Shown piece after piece: positions 19,051 through 27,960 of a stretch of DNA of 64,000 nucleotides (positions are counted from its first letter, which is position 1; every line of letters begins with the position of its first letter). Source of the DNA: Cohnella algarum (GTDB taxonomy: Bacteria > Bacillota > Bacilli > Paenibacillales > Paenibacillaceae); contig NZ_JAFHKM010000002.1 in NCBI RefSeq assembly GCF_016937515.1, positions 2,971,001-3,035,000 on the forward strand, in the 5' to 3' direction. A program made the translations under genes and the position numbers. Under the pieces are notes generated by a model. It was not told the origin of the DNA, searched no databases, and worked only from the letters and a program-made list of their open reading frames with translations.

Positions 19051-19674
19051 TTGTCACCTGAACAAACTAAGAAATTTGAACAAATAGAAAAATTATCGGA
19101 AAAACTTACAACTTCACAGGTTGACTTCTGGCAACAATATTCCAGTTGGACTTCATGGCAATTTTGGTTTTTGATTGGAGTACTTTTTTTATCGTTGTTT
19201 ATTCTTTACCTGTTTATTGACAGAAGGAAGGCTCTACTTCTAGGGTTCTTTGGCTTAAATGTTCATGTTTGGTTGAGTTATTTTGATGATATTGCACTAT
19301 CGAATGGGTTATGGAGCTTTCCATATAAGGTAGTCCCTTTTTTGCCCGCTTTTGCATCGGACGCAGCTATTGCTCCAGTAGCATTGATGTTGGTTTTTCA
19401 ATGGACGTTGAACTATAACAAAAATTACTACCTATACGCAACAGGACTTTGCTTATTTCTTGCCTTTTTATGGAGGTCCCTTTTGTCAACGATTGGATTA
19501 TTTCAAGTCAAGAACGGGATCAATTATCTATACCTATTCCTTGGATATATAACTGTAATGTTAGTATCCAAATGGATAACAAAAATATTTGTTCATTTTC
19601 AAAAAAAGCCGGAAAATCCGTTCAGAAAGAAAATGAACCTGAATATTCTTCCGGAAAAAGAAAAAGCAAAATAG
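19051..19674 (+). CDS. Multi-span membrane protein, CBO0543-like
   Basis: A 207-residue protein from TTG 19051, which sits 7 bases after AAGGAGG; the in-frame ATG at 19021 precedes that site. About five transmembrane helices are visible. The pattern FIDRRKALLLGFFGLNVH, then LWSFPYKVVPFLPAF and ALMLVFQWTLNY resembles the CBO0543 family of Bacilli membrane proteins (conserved W.YP...P..P then LIYQ). Biochemical role unknown. It is followed by another membrane-protein gene, but no shared pathway is evident. Confidence 0.65.
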   Translation: MSPEQTKKFEQIEKLSEKLTTSQVDFWQQYSSWTSWQFWFLIGVLFLSLFILYLFIDRRKALLLGFFGLNVHVWLSYFDDIALSNGLWSFPYKVVPFLPAFASDAAIAPVALMLVFQWTLNYNKNYYLYATGLCLFLAFLWRSLLSTIGLFQVKNGINYLYLFLGYITVMLVSKWITKIFVHFQKKPENPFRKKMNLNILPEKEKAK

Positions 19675-19880
19675 AAATTTTATAACATGGTAACCACTAT
19701 TGCTGAGGAAAAGGAAGGAAATAACCGAACATAACATTCCACTTTCAAGCATCCACGGATTCCGAAATACGCCCCGAAGTGGTTTTCTACACATATAATT
19801 AGCTTTTGGGGCAATCCAGTAAATGATATTTAGGGTGGATCGTCAACCTTGGTATTTGTAATAAGAAGAAGGTTCAATTA

Positions 19881-20316
19881 ATGGGAATAAAAAGTCAGTA
19901 TAAATCCCCGATTTCAGCTTTATTATGGTCAATAACTATGAGCGGATTCGGTCAGTTATATATCGAACAATACTTTCTCGGTACGGTACTTCTGGTGTTA
20001 GAATGTTCAACCAATATGTTTTCTTTATTAAATTTATCTATACTGCATACTTTTCACGGATGTTTATGGTTTTTAATATGGCAAGCATATAACAAAGCTA
20101 TCATATTGAATTATCAGCAGGAAGGTAAAAAACCGCCCGAACAAACGTACTTACACTGGATTTTGTATAGGATTGGTAATTGGCATGAATTTTGGAGTCT
20201 ATTGGCATCACCACTTTCTCGCTAAATTTTTTGAATCTCTCATTAGCCCTGTTATTAACGGGCTTTTTCTTGGGAGCATTGGTGGAATTACAGGTCATTT
20301 TAAAAAAAGGCATTAA
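19881..20316 (+). pseudogene. Small membrane protein, frameshifted near 20180
   Basis: Starts at ATG 19881 (MGIKSQYKSPISALLWSITM, then GFGQLYIEQYFLGTVLLVLE), a glycine-containing helix pair followed by a W-rich helix. The frame runs on to 20225 with atypical residues. A one-base shift around 20172-20184 instead gives MNFGVYWHHHFLAKFFESLI, then SPVINGLFLGSIGGITGHF, ending at TAA 20316. That restores a fourth helix with good composition. The true product is probably about 144 residues. Whether the shift is genuine or a sequencing error cannot be decided here. Function unknown. Confidence 0.6.
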
Positions 20317-20673
20317 AAAAACTAAGAAAGGCATGCTTGAAGAAAAATAGGATGAAAAAATTGATTTTCACAGACGAAGCCCATGTTTGATACTTTATGG
20401 TGGCTTCATTAAAATAAGCGTTTGATTTTACACGATAAACCGAATGTTGGTTTGCGCTGTCCAAACGAATGTTTCAAGTCCACAATGTTAAGCCATATTT
20501 CTTGACAGTTATGCAGCGTAAATATTCCCTAGTTCTTACGGGTATACTACAATTGGCATGGATTCTCAGACTGAGCATACAAGGGGGATGGACATGGACT
20601 CTGTCTCTTGAAATCCTCAATTCTGATTCTCACAAAGGAAAGAAAATGATTCCAAATTGCCATGTATATTTTC

Positions 20674-20684
20674 GGGGGGGGGGG
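20674..20684 (+). repeat. G11 homopolymer tract
   Basis: Eleven consecutive G lie 46 bp upstream of the small membrane protein at 20731. Tracts like this are slippage-prone and hard to sequence. The surrounding 20317-20730 has no convincing gene; an ORF at 20469-20750 lacks a ribosome site and protein-like composition. Confidence 0.7.
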
Positions 20685-20730
20685 ACATTTTATTTTAGAT
20701 ATGTCAAGGGAATTTTTTCAGGAGTAAGGG

Positions 20731-21033
20731 ATGAATATTATGGAGAATGAACAGAAACGCCAAATGCGTCTTAGATCTGAAGAAATCGCAAACCATAGAT
20801 CGAGCGCATTTAAGAATTTGTTGAAAATGGATTTATTTTTGTCTTGGAGTCTTTTCATTGCACTTACTGTTCGACTATTGGTTACTGGACAGGTCTTTAT
20901 TAAGGTTAATGACGGGAAAATTAATTCGTTATGGATGATACTCACCTCAATAATGAGCGTTTTATTGTATCGACGTGTGTATAATCTTGTGGATGATTTC
21001 TCACACAAAGATAACCAAGCCGATAATGAATAA
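20731..21033 (+). CDS. Small hypothetical membrane protein
   Basis: A 100-residue protein; ATG 20731 lies 6 bases after AGGAG. The N-terminal ~30 residues are charged (ENEQKRQMRLRSEEIANHRS). Two hydrophobic helices follow (about 35-55 and 68-85), then a charged tail DDFSHKDNQADNE. No family recognised. It lies 48 bp before the germination operon on the same strand, but its GC-poor composition is more like the upstream membrane-protein genes. It could be cotranscribed with the receptor genes; no link is known. Confidence 0.6.
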   Translation: MNIMENEQKRQMRLRSEEIANHRSSAFKNLLKMDLFLSWSLFIALTVRLLVTGQVFIKVNDGKINSLWMILTSIMSVLLYRRVYNLVDDFSHKDNQADNE

Positions 21034-21081
21034 GTTTGATAGCCGATCAAATGCTAAGCAGGTCAGAGGGGAGTATTTGCG

Positions 21082-22170
21082 ATGAGCAAATCCGAAACGA
21101 TCAGTGTTCTTCAAGCTTCCATGATTATGATCTCAGTCGCGGGGATTCTGGATCACGTCATTGTCATTCCGATGCTGCTTCAATCTGCAGGGAGGGATGC
21201 ATGGGTTTCCGTGTTGTTCTCGGCGATCCTGCTTCTGGGTTGGATTCCGCTCATTTTTTTTGTGATGAAACGAAGCGGGCAACAGCATCTTTTCGTCTGG
21301 ATCAAACATCGGCTCGGTTCCGTATTCGCCTGGTTCATTATCCTAATCATAGGGATTGAACTGTTTCTAATGAGCACGATGACCATCCGGGATGTTTCCT
21401 ACTGGACGAATATTACATACTTGCCGAAGACGCCGAATTTGATTCTTGTTTCCTTTTTCGCTCTCGTTACATTTTTTGTCGCCTATTCCGGTTTGCGTTC
21501 CATTGCGATCGTGAATGGGATCCTGTTGCCCTTTGTTGTGTTGCTCGGGTTCTTTGTCATGACTTCAAATTTTGCCCATAAAGATTATTCCCTGCTTTTC
21601 CCATTGTTCGAAGAAGGATACGAACCTGTGTTGAAAGGAATGGTGTATGCCGGGTCAGGGTTTGCTGGGATGCTTTATTTTGTATTCATGCAACATCGGC
21701 TGCGATCGAAAATGAGCTTGCTTCCTCTACTGATCACAGGAATGATCCTGGTGGAATTGACACTCAGTCCATTAACGGGAGCAATTGCGGTATTCGGACC
21801 GGATGAAGCCGCCCGAATGCGCTTTCCGGCCTACGAACAATGGAGGCTGGTCACGTTCGGACATTTCCTGGAACACGTCGATTTTCTGTCCATTTACCAG
21901 TGGCTTGTCGGTGCTTTTATACGAATATCGCTCGGAATGTTCCTGATCCCGGATCTGCTAAATATACCGAAGAGTAAAAAACGAACGGTACTTTTGATCG
22001 TGTTGTTTGCCCTTATGATTGCGGCTTCCCAAATCCGTGTCAGCGATCAAATGTTCATGAAGTTCTTATCGGCGGTGTACCTTCCGTACTCTTTGCTCTT
22101 CGTCCTGATTTTATCGGCACTGTTAGCCGCGGTGGCATGGATAAAGAACAAAAAGAAGGTGGAGTTATGA
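21082..22170 (+). CDS. Spore germinant receptor subunit B (GerAB/GerKB family)
   Basis: A 362-residue membrane protein with about ten helices, related to amino-acid permeases (APC superfamily, spore_permease family). It begins with the family pattern SKSETISVLQASMIMISVAGI. Later landmarks are the loop DVSYWTNITYLPKTPN and KSKKRTVLL before the last helices. The B subunit binds the small-molecule germinant in the spore inner membrane. ATG 21082 follows GAGGGGAG. It overlaps the A-subunit start by ATGA, so the operon order is B-A-C rather than the usual A-B-C. Confidence 0.92.
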   Translation: MSKSETISVLQASMIMISVAGILDHVIVIPMLLQSAGRDAWVSVLFSAILLLGWIPLIFFVMKRSGQQHLFVWIKHRLGSVFAWFIILIIGIELFLMSTMTIRDVSYWTNITYLPKTPNLILVSFFALVTFFVAYSGLRSIAIVNGILLPFVVLLGFFVMTSNFAHKDYSLLFPLFEEGYEPVLKGMVYAGSGFAGMLYFVFMQHRLRSKMSLLPLLITGMILVELTLSPLTGAIAVFGPDEAARMRFPAYEQWRLVTFGHFLEHVDFLSIYQWLVGAFIRISLGMFLIPDLLNIPKSKKRTVLLIVLFALMIAASQIRVSDQMFMKFLSAVYLPYSLLFVLILSALLAAVAWIKNKKKVEL

Positions 22171-23726
22171 AAACCTGGCAGCTCCTCGGTAAGCTTTTGA
22201 AAAATAAACGAATTGCGCAAAAAAATGGACAAGAATCGTCTGCCGTTGCGGGAACGCGTCATGTTGACCCTTCTTTGGCGAAAAGTGAAGCATGGGTAAA
22301 GGATACGTTCGCCGAATGTCACGATGTCAAAGTTCAAAAAATAGGATTTCACGAAGGGCAAGACGTTACCGTCCTGCTGGTCTATTGCGAAGGTTTGTCC
22401 GACACGAAACGAATCAATGAAACGATTATTCCCAGCCTGCGCGAATGGTTGAGCGAAATTCACATCCGGCCCCTGAATGAGGAAACGTTCATTTCTGATT
22501 GGCCGATCTCTTCGCTCAAAAAGGAGACGATGCTGGAAAACCTCGTGCCGAAAATATTCAACGGACAATTGATTCTGTTTGTCGATGGCCTAGCATCCGC
22601 TTATACACTTGATATTGCGAACCTTCCCCAACGAAAACCCGAAGAGGCGAGTACGGAAGTCTCGATTCGCGGGCCGAGGGACGGGTTTATCGAGGATCTT
22701 TCCGTCAACGTTGCGTTGGTTCGGAAACGATTGCGGACGGAGTCCCTGTCCTACGAACAATATATGCTCGGTAAGCGCAGCCAAACCAAGGCGGGACTCC
22801 TTTACATCAAAGATGTTATCCGGCCGGAAGTGGTGGAGGAAATCAAACAGCGGTTAACTGAAATCGACATCGATGCTGTATATAGCGGCAACGAACTGGA
22901 GGAGTTGTTGGCGGAATCCAAATGGAGCCTGTTCCCGCTGTTCGAATATACCGGACGGCCGGATTATGTGGTTGCCGCCTTATTACGCGGCCGCTTCGCC
23001 ATTTTGCTGGACGGTGTGCCGACGGCCATCATCGCCCCGGCCAATCTGACGCTTCTTTTCAAGTCTGCGGAAGATCTTCACAATGCGTATTGGTTTGTGG
23101 CATTCGGCAGAATGTTACGCCTGCTCGGCTTAAGCATCTCCTTATTTCTTCCCGGATTTTATATCGGCATCGCTACTTATCATCAGGACCAGCTTCCCTT
23201 GACGCTGCTGGCTACACTCGTGATGGACAGGAAAGGAGTACCGCTCCCCACCCCGATCGAAGCCCTGATGATGCTGCTCTTATTCGAATTGTTCAGGGAG
23301 GCCGGCGTGCGTCTGCCGAACGCCGTCGGTCAAACGCTTGCGGTAGTAGGCGGTCTGATCATCGGGGACGCGGCCATTCGCGCAGGGATGACGAGTCCCT
23401 CGCTGCTCGTTGTGATCGCTACAACGGCTGTCGCCACGTTTACCCTGGTGAACCAATCGTTGACCGGAACGGTGAGCGTTCTTAGAATTGGAATTCTTAT
23501 CGTTTCGTCTGTATTGGGAATTTTCGGTTTTATTCTTTCCGTGTTTGTGGTTTTGATCTGCCTGGCCAATTTGCGTTCCTTCGGCGTCCCTTATCTGGCC
23601 CCGATCTCGCCTTTCACATTTCGCGATGCGGTCCACGCGCTGTTTCGTGCTCCGGTTTCCTATCTGAAAAAACGTCCGAAGATGTTGAATACAGTCGACT
23701 CGACAAGGGGAAAGGGCGGGAAATGA
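22167..23726 (+). CDS. Spore germinant receptor subunit A (GerAA family)
   Basis: A 519-residue protein from ATG 22167, overlapping the B-subunit stop. A long hydrophilic N-terminal domain (about 1-300) carries LVYCEGLSDTKRINETII, EVSIRGPRDGFIEDL and KRSQTKAGLLYIKDV, all hallmarks of GerA proteins. The membrane region (about 310-495) includes PGFYIGIATYHQDQLPLTLL and PIEALMMLLLFELFREAGVR. It oligomerises into the germinant-gated channel of the spore inner membrane. It overlaps the C-subunit start. The promoter is probably forespore-specific (sigma-G), but none was identified. Confidence 0.95.
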   Translation: MKTWQLLGKLLKNKRIAQKNGQESSAVAGTRHVDPSLAKSEAWVKDTFAECHDVKVQKIGFHEGQDVTVLLVYCEGLSDTKRINETIIPSLREWLSEIHIRPLNEETFISDWPISSLKKETMLENLVPKIFNGQLILFVDGLASAYTLDIANLPQRKPEEASTEVSIRGPRDGFIEDLSVNVALVRKRLRTESLSYEQYMLGKRSQTKAGLLYIKDVIRPEVVEEIKQRLTEIDIDAVYSGNELEELLAESKWSLFPLFEYTGRPDYVVAALLRGRFAILLDGVPTAIIAPANLTLLFKSAEDLHNAYWFVAFGRMLRLLGLSISLFLPGFYIGIATYHQDQLPLTLLATLVMDRKGVPLPTPIEALMMLLLFELFREAGVRLPNAVGQTLAVVGGLIIGDAAIRAGMTSPSLLVVIATTAVATFTLVNQSLTGTVSVLRIGILIVSSVLGIFGFILSVFVVLICLANLRSFGVPYLAPISPFTFRDAVHALFRAPVSYLKKRPKMLNTVDSTRGKGGK

Positions 23727-24892
23727 TGAAGCATGGCATCTGGCGGAAGGCGGTGTTCGTTTTTTTGATTCTTCCCATGATATCGGGTTGTTGGAATATG
23801 AGGGAACTGGAGCATATGTTTTATGCGCATGCCATCGGCATCGATTATATAGATGGTCAGTATAAGCTATATGCGCAAATTTTGGATTTTTCCACGTTGG
23901 GCAAGCAGGAAGCCGGCGGATCGAAAAGTGAGACCACAGAGGGAGCTTGGGTAGGGAAAGGGGTTGGAAATTCGTTCCAAGAGGCCGTCCATCATTTATA
24001 TGCGACTTCGCAGCGGAGAATCTACTGGGGCCACCTGAACTCCGTCGTCTTGAGCGAAGCGGTGCTGAAACATGGGATTCACGAAGTGGTGGATCAGTTA
24101 ACCCGCTATAATGAATTTCGTTATACGTTATGGGTATTTGGAACCCGCAATTCAGTGGAAGAGGTGCTGCTCGCTTCGCCCATACTGGAATCCTCGCCTG
24201 TTTATTCGCAATTGAGTGATCCGGAAGACGTATACGAGCAAAGTTCGTTTATACCGCCCAAGCGGTTATACCAGCTCATCACCGAATTAAGAGAACCGGG
24301 AAAAACCCCGCTTCTTCCCTTAATTCATTTATCCAAGGGGCGTTGGGTTGACAAAAAGACGCAATATAGCGCCCTTGAACTCGAGGGGGTAGGTATTATC
24401 AAGGACGGAAAATGGAACGGTTGGCTTTCCAAAGAAGATATTACGGGGAGTCGTTGGTTGGATAGAGGGACAGTCCGTACTCCACTCGTGATCGATTCGG
24501 ATAAGCAACCTGCTGCCGTTGTTATATTCGAGCATCCGAAACCTCGAATCCATCCGGAAATGCGCAACGGCAAAATATATTTTAATATTGGTGTAACCGT
24601 AAAAGGCAGTATCAGTTTAATGGTAAAAGAAGTTTCCGAGGCGGAGATAGCGAGCCGGTCGGAAAAACTGATCGGCGAAGAGATCAGGCGTACATTCAAG
24701 GAAGGACTCAAGCAAAAGACGGATAGTCTCAATTTGCTCGACTCTTTTTATCGGAACAAATTACCGGAATGGCGCAAACTTACACAACTTCGGGAATTCG
24801 CTCTGGACGCGGAATCGCTTCAAAGCATCGATGTCAAAGTGCAGATTACGAACAGCGGCAGGACGGTGGGTCCCTTCTCTCCTTCAAAATAA
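23723..24892 (+). CDS. Spore germinant receptor lipoprotein subunit C (GerAC family)
   Basis: A 389-residue lipoprotein. An N-terminal signal helix ends in a lipobox ISG-C (residues about 20-23, followed by WNMRELE, the usual GerAC start). Family segments include AHAIGIDYIDGQYKLYAQIL, RRIYWGHLNSVVLSEAVL and the C-terminal ITNSGRTVGPF. The protein is lipid-anchored on the outer face of the inner spore membrane and stabilises the receptor. It overlaps subunit A by 4 bp. All three subunits look full length, so this receptor may be functional. Confidence 0.93.
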   Translation: MMKHGIWRKAVFVFLILPMISGCWNMRELEHMFYAHAIGIDYIDGQYKLYAQILDFSTLGKQEAGGSKSETTEGAWVGKGVGNSFQEAVHHLYATSQRRIYWGHLNSVVLSEAVLKHGIHEVVDQLTRYNEFRYTLWVFGTRNSVEEVLLASPILESSPVYSQLSDPEDVYEQSSFIPPKRLYQLITELREPGKTPLLPLIHLSKGRWVDKKTQYSALELEGVGIIKDGKWNGWLSKEDITGSRWLDRGTVRTPLVIDSDKQPAAVVIFEHPKPRIHPEMRNGKIYFNIGVTVKGSISLMVKEVSEAEIASRSEKLIGEEIRRTFKEGLKQKTDSLNLLDSFYRNKLPEWRKLTQLREFALDAESLQSIDVKVQITNSGRTVGPFSPSK

Positions 24893-25311
24893 GCAATTCA
24901 CTTATCGTGGAGTTTACTTCACCTTAAAAAAACAATATGCGGCGGTTTCCTCCATCACGACTGTTTGGTCCTGTGTCGAAGCAAAACCCCTTGTGAAACC
25001 TAAACATATTTTCGATGCAGTGTCGGCAACCTCCCAAGCTTCGTATAAGGCAGTCCGAACTTGATTAGCAGATCAAAGAACGGAAACCGCCCATCACAAA
25101 AAGGAGGCAATTAGTCGGGTGCGGCAAGCATTCTTCACGCCAATCATATTTCGGATCCACGAAAGTGGGAGAAAAAGGAAGGCTCAGCCCTAGTGCGCCG
25201 ACGACTGCTATTAGCAACCGACATCAGGATCAAGGCAAAGATGAGATTATAGACATGGCCGCTAACTACATCATTTAGCATCGGCTCTTGCAAAGCACTT
25301 TATCATTAATC
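24893..25311. other. Intergenic region, possible gene relic
   Basis: No supported gene. On the minus strand, about 25060-24925 reads as a plausible C-terminal fragment (RTALYEAWEVADTASKI, ending FFKVK) without a start. An AAAAGGAGGC at about 25101-25110 has no following ORF. The right end merges into the promoter of the persulfide regulon. Confidence 0.3.
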
Positions 25312-25354
25312 TTGACTTTTAATCACAAATATTTTAATATACCCATAGGGGTAT
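25312..25354 (+). promoter_or_regulatory. Promoter and CstR-type operator of the sulfur regulon
   Basis: TTGACT (25312-25317), a 17-bp spacer and TAATAT (25335-25340) form a good sigma-A promoter. Overlapping the -10 box is ATACCCATAGGGGTAT (25339-25354), a G/C-tract palindrome of the kind bound by CsoR/CstR repressors. The same 16-bp ATAC-N8-GTAT layout recurs at 25729, 29688 and 30238. Confidence 0.75.
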
Positions 25355-25389
25355 TAGTATATGACATTAATCACAGAGAGGATGATTTC

Positions 25390-25710
25390 ATGGCAACAAT
25401 AAAAGCAACGGACGATACCTTGGATCAAATCATCAAAAATAACAAAATCGTGCTGGTTGATTTTTGGGCCCCGTGGTGCGGACCATGCCGCATGATTACT
25501 CCTGTTTTGGAACAATTGGCCGATGAAGTGGATAAAGAGGCAGTTATTGCAAAATTAAATGTGGATCAAAATCCGTTAGCCTCGGTAAAATACCGAATCC
25601 AAGGTATTCCAACATTAATACTCTTTGTTAACGGGGAGGAAGCCACAACATTCGTTGGTATTCAGCCGTTAAATAAACTAAAAGCATTCATCATGCAATA
25701 TGCAAATTAA
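25390..25710 (+). CDS. trxA: Thioredoxin
   Basis: A 106-residue single-domain thioredoxin. The active site WCGPC lies at about residues 28-32 in VDFWAPWCGPCRM, and the cis-proline is in IQGIPTLILF. I start at ATG 25390, with GAGAGGATG upstream; the reading frame is open further 5' but would cross the promoter. As the first gene after a CstR-type operator, it is probably induced by reactive sulfur. It would then reduce persulfides on proteins or on the rhodaneses encoded downstream. This is a regulon-specific copy rather than the housekeeping thioredoxin (inference). Confidence 0.92.
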   Translation: MATIKATDDTLDQIIKNNKIVLVDFWAPWCGPCRMITPVLEQLADEVDKEAVIAKLNVDQNPLASVKYRIQGIPTLILFVNGEEATTFVGIQPLNKLKAFIMQYAN

Positions 25711-25728
25711 TTTTTTTTGATCAAAAAA

Positions 25729-25744
25729 ATACCCCTATACGTAT
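25729..25744 (+). promoter_or_regulatory. CstR-type operator before the exporter gene
   Basis: The sequence is ATACCCCTATACGTAT, between the thioredoxin stop and the TauE/SafE start. It matches the ATAC-N8-GTAT pattern of the other three sites. Confidence 0.65.
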
Positions 25745-25791
25745 ATTGAAAGAAGCATTATTCGGAATAATACACACGAAAGGGGTGTCTT

Positions 25792-26577
25792 ATGGAACTG
25801 GATTTCGGTTGGATCCTCACGCTTTTCGTTATTGGTTTCATCGGTTCATGGATTTCAGGAATGGTCGGGATCGGAGGTTCCATTATTAAATATCCGATGC
25901 TGCTGTATATTCCCCCTTTACTTGGTTTTGCGGCGTTTACCGCACAAGAGGTTGCTGCGGTAAGTGCGGTGCAAGTATTCTTCGCAACGTTGGCTGGCAT
26001 GTTTGCTTACCGCAAAGGAGGGTTTATCAACAAGAAGCTCGTCCTTGCCATGGGGATTCCTATCATTGCGGGGAGTTTTATAGGCGGCTACGGTTCGAAA
26101 TTTCTGTCTGATTCCGCGATTAACTTGACATATGCCGTTATGGCGCTCGTTGCGGCCGTCATGATGTTTATGCCAAAAAAAGAAATGGACAGGGCTGACT
26201 ATTCTAATGTTAGCTTCAACACAACCGTTGCAGCAATCGCCGCTGCAATCGTGGGTATTTTATCGGGTATCGTTGGCGCTGCCGGCGCATTCATCACTGT
26301 CCCGATCATGCTGATCGTTCTAAAAATTCCTACGCGTGTGGCTATCGCTTCTTCATTGGCGATTACGTTCATTTCCTCGATTGGCACTACGGTCGGAAAA
26401 GTCATGGGGGGTCACCTGTTGCTGATTCCATCCCTGGTGATGGTAATAGCGAGTATCATCGCCTCACCGCTGGGTGCCAAGCTTGGCAAGAAAATGAATG
26501 TGAAGGTGCTGCAATGGATTCTCGCCGCGCTCATTACGGCAACAGTCATCAAGATTTGGATGGATATTTTAACTTAA
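25792..26577 (+). CDS. TauE/SafE (TSUP) family sulfite/sulfur anion exporter
   Basis: A 261-residue membrane protein with eight hydrophobic helices and the internal two-fold repeat of the family. The first repeat has GSWISGMVGIGGSIIKYPML and the second GILSGIVGAAGAFITVPIML. TSUP transporters move sulfite, thiosulfate, sulfoacetate or related anions. In cst/yrk-type persulfide operons of Staphylococcus and Bacillus the TauE member is thought to export sulfite made from persulfide oxidation. ATG 25792 follows GAAAGGGGTG. The rhodanese gene begins 11 bp after its stop. Confidence 0.9.
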   Translation: MELDFGWILTLFVIGFIGSWISGMVGIGGSIIKYPMLLYIPPLLGFAAFTAQEVAAVSAVQVFFATLAGMFAYRKGGFINKKLVLAMGIPIIAGSFIGGYGSKFLSDSAINLTYAVMALVAAVMMFMPKKEMDRADYSNVSFNTTVAAIAAAIVGILSGIVGAAGAFITVPIMLIVLKIPTRVAIASSLAITFISSIGTTVGKVMGGHLLLIPSLVMVIASIIASPLGAKLGKKMNVKVLQWILAALITATVIKIWMDILT

Positions 26578-26587
26578 TGAGGTGTGA

Positions 26588-26914
26588 ATGAAAATGGCTG
26601 GGGAATATTTAAATAATATCCTCCCCCGTGAAGTGCAAAAGCGGCTTGAGCAGGGGGAGAAATTGAACTTACTGGATGTGCGCGAGCAAGACGAATGGGA
26701 GTCGGGACATATTCCCGGCGCCAAGCATATCCCGCTAGGTACAATTGGTGAAAGACGCAAGGAATTGGATCCGGACAAAGAAACGATTGTCATCTGCCGA
26801 AGCGGTAATCGCAGCGGTTTGGCGTGTGAGTATCTCGAGTCCATGGGCTATAAGGTCGTTAATATGCAAGGCGGCATGTCCGAGTGGAGCGGGGATATCG
26901 AATATGGAAAATAA
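26588..26914 (+). CDS. Single-domain rhodanese
   Basis: A 108-residue sulfurtransferase. LLDVREQDEWESGHIPGAKH is the family strand, and the active-site loop is CRSGNRS with the persulfide-forming Cys at about residue 72. Start at ATG 26588; ATG 26594 is equally possible with AGGTG upstream. Cytosolic rhodaneses carry sulfane sulfur as a Cys persulfide and pass it to TusA, DsrE or thioredoxin, all encoded in this cluster. It lies in a tight operon between the exporter and a TusA gene. Confidence 0.92.
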   Translation: MKMAGEYLNNILPREVQKRLEQGEKLNLLDVREQDEWESGHIPGAKHIPLGTIGERRKELDPDKETIVICRSGNRSGLACEYLESMGYKVVNMQGGMSEWSGDIEYGK

Positions 26915-26940
26915 ACATCTATAACAGAAGGGTGATTGTA

Positions 26941-27204
26941 ATGACCATAGCAATCCAAACGAACCGCGTCCTTGAATGCGAAGGGCTGGCATGTCCGATG
27001 CCGGTCGTAAAAACAAAAAAAGCCATCGATGAAATGCATCCGGGGGAAGTCCTTGAAGTGCGGGCCACCGATAAGGGTTCCGTCGCAGATTTGCAGGGCT
27101 GGGCTAAACGCACCGGCCATCAATACATTGGTCTGAAGGAAGAGAACGGGCTTTTCCGCCATTTCTTGAGAAAAGCATCGGACGGCGAGACAAAACGGAA
27201 ATAA
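26941..27204 (+). CDS. TusA-family sulfur carrier
   Basis: An 87-residue protein from ATG 26941, after GAAGGGTGATT. The conserved CPMPVVKTKKAID motif places the sulfur-carrying Cys at about residue 19. The second half has the family's VRATDKGSVADLQGWAKRTG. TusA-like proteins accept persulfide from rhodaneses and donate it onward. This copy has a short charged C-terminal tail (KASDGETKRK). A paralogue without this tail is at 29125. Confidence 0.92.
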   Translation: MTIAIQTNRVLECEGLACPMPVVKTKKAIDEMHPGEVLEVRATDKGSVADLQGWAKRTGHQYIGLKEENGLFRHFLRKASDGETKRK

Positions 27205-27218
27205 AATTCCCTCACATC

Positions 27219-27518
27219 ATGAGTAACGAGGAACTAAATCAAAAACTAACTTCTGGTGAAAGTATCAATGTGTTGGATGTACGCGAACCTGCGGAATATG
27301 CCTTCGGGCGCATTCCCGGCGCCGTTTCCGTACCTTTGGGACAACTGGAGGAAAAACTGAGTCAGCTGGATCCGGGCAAAGAGTACGCAGTCGTTTGCCG
27401 AACGGGGAACCGCAGCGATATGGCCTGCCAAATTCTTGCCGGGCGCGGATTTTTCAAAGTAAAGAATGTGGTGCCAGGCATGTCTCAGTGGCAGGGGGCC
27501 ACAGAAAGCGACAAATAA
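27219..27518 (+). CDS. Single-domain rhodanese
   Basis: A 99-residue rhodanese with VLDVREPAEYAFGRIPGAVS and active-site loop CRTGNRS (Cys at about residue 63). The ATG at 27219 has only a weak ribosome site, so translation may depend on coupling with the upstream TusA gene (14 bp gap). It is a paralogue of the 26588 protein rather than a duplicate: the sequences differ through most of their length. Role in persulfide relay inferred from the operon. Confidence 0.9.
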   Translation: MSNEELNQKLTSGESINVLDVREPAEYAFGRIPGAVSVPLGQLEEKLSQLDPGKEYAVVCRTGNRSDMACQILAGRGFFKVKNVVPGMSQWQGATESDK

Positions 27519-27542
27519 TAATCGAGTAAAGGAGAACAAAAC

Positions 27543-27941
27543 ATGGCAAACAAAAAAGTGGCGATTATCGCATCTTCCGGGGGTCTTGAAACTGCATACA
27601 AAGTATTGAACATTGCAACGGCAGCGGCGGCGCTGGACGCTGAGGTGGCTATCTTCTTTACCTTTGAAGGACTGTCGATCATTCATAAGGATTCCGAGCA
27701 AATGCTGCAACTCAGACCGGGTAACGAAGGACTGGCGGAAGGCTTCAAAAAAATTAATGTTCCGACAGTAACCCAACTTCTGGACGTGGCCAAAGAATCG
27801 GGTGTCCGCATGATCGCCTGCCAAATGACAGTAGATGTGATGGGACTTGACCAAGAGCACTTTATCGATGGAATTGAACTCGGCGGCGCCGCGGCATTTT
27901 TGGATTTTGCATTCGACGCGCAGGTGACGCTGAACTTTTAA
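27543..27941 (+). CDS. DsrE/DsrF-like sulfur-transfer protein
   Basis: A 132-residue protein of the DsrE/DrsH fold: KKVAIIASSGGLETAYKVLN, then IFFTFEGLSIIHKDS, and the Cys-bearing MIACQMTVDVMGLDQEHF (about residues 92-109). The single Cys in ACQMT is the likely sulfur-carrying residue. ATG 27543 follows AAAGGAGAAC. DsrE-type proteins bind TusA-persulfide partners. It lies between two rhodanese genes in the same transcription unit. A second, longer member is at 29729. Confidence 0.9.
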   Translation: MANKKVAIIASSGGLETAYKVLNIATAAAALDAEVAIFFTFEGLSIIHKDSEQMLQLRPGNEGLAEGFKKINVPTVTQLLDVAKESGVRMIACQMTVDVMGLDQEHFIDGIELGGAAAFLDFAFDAQVTLNF

Positions 27942-27960
27942 ATGGGAAAGGAGAATAAGA

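Noticed and set aside
20469..20750. A 93-residue ORF as a gene.
   Set aside because: No ribosome site, odd composition, it crosses the G11 tract and overlaps the better gene at 20731.
25101..25130. A gene starting after AAAAGGAGGC near 25101.
   Set aside because: No open frame of useful length follows.
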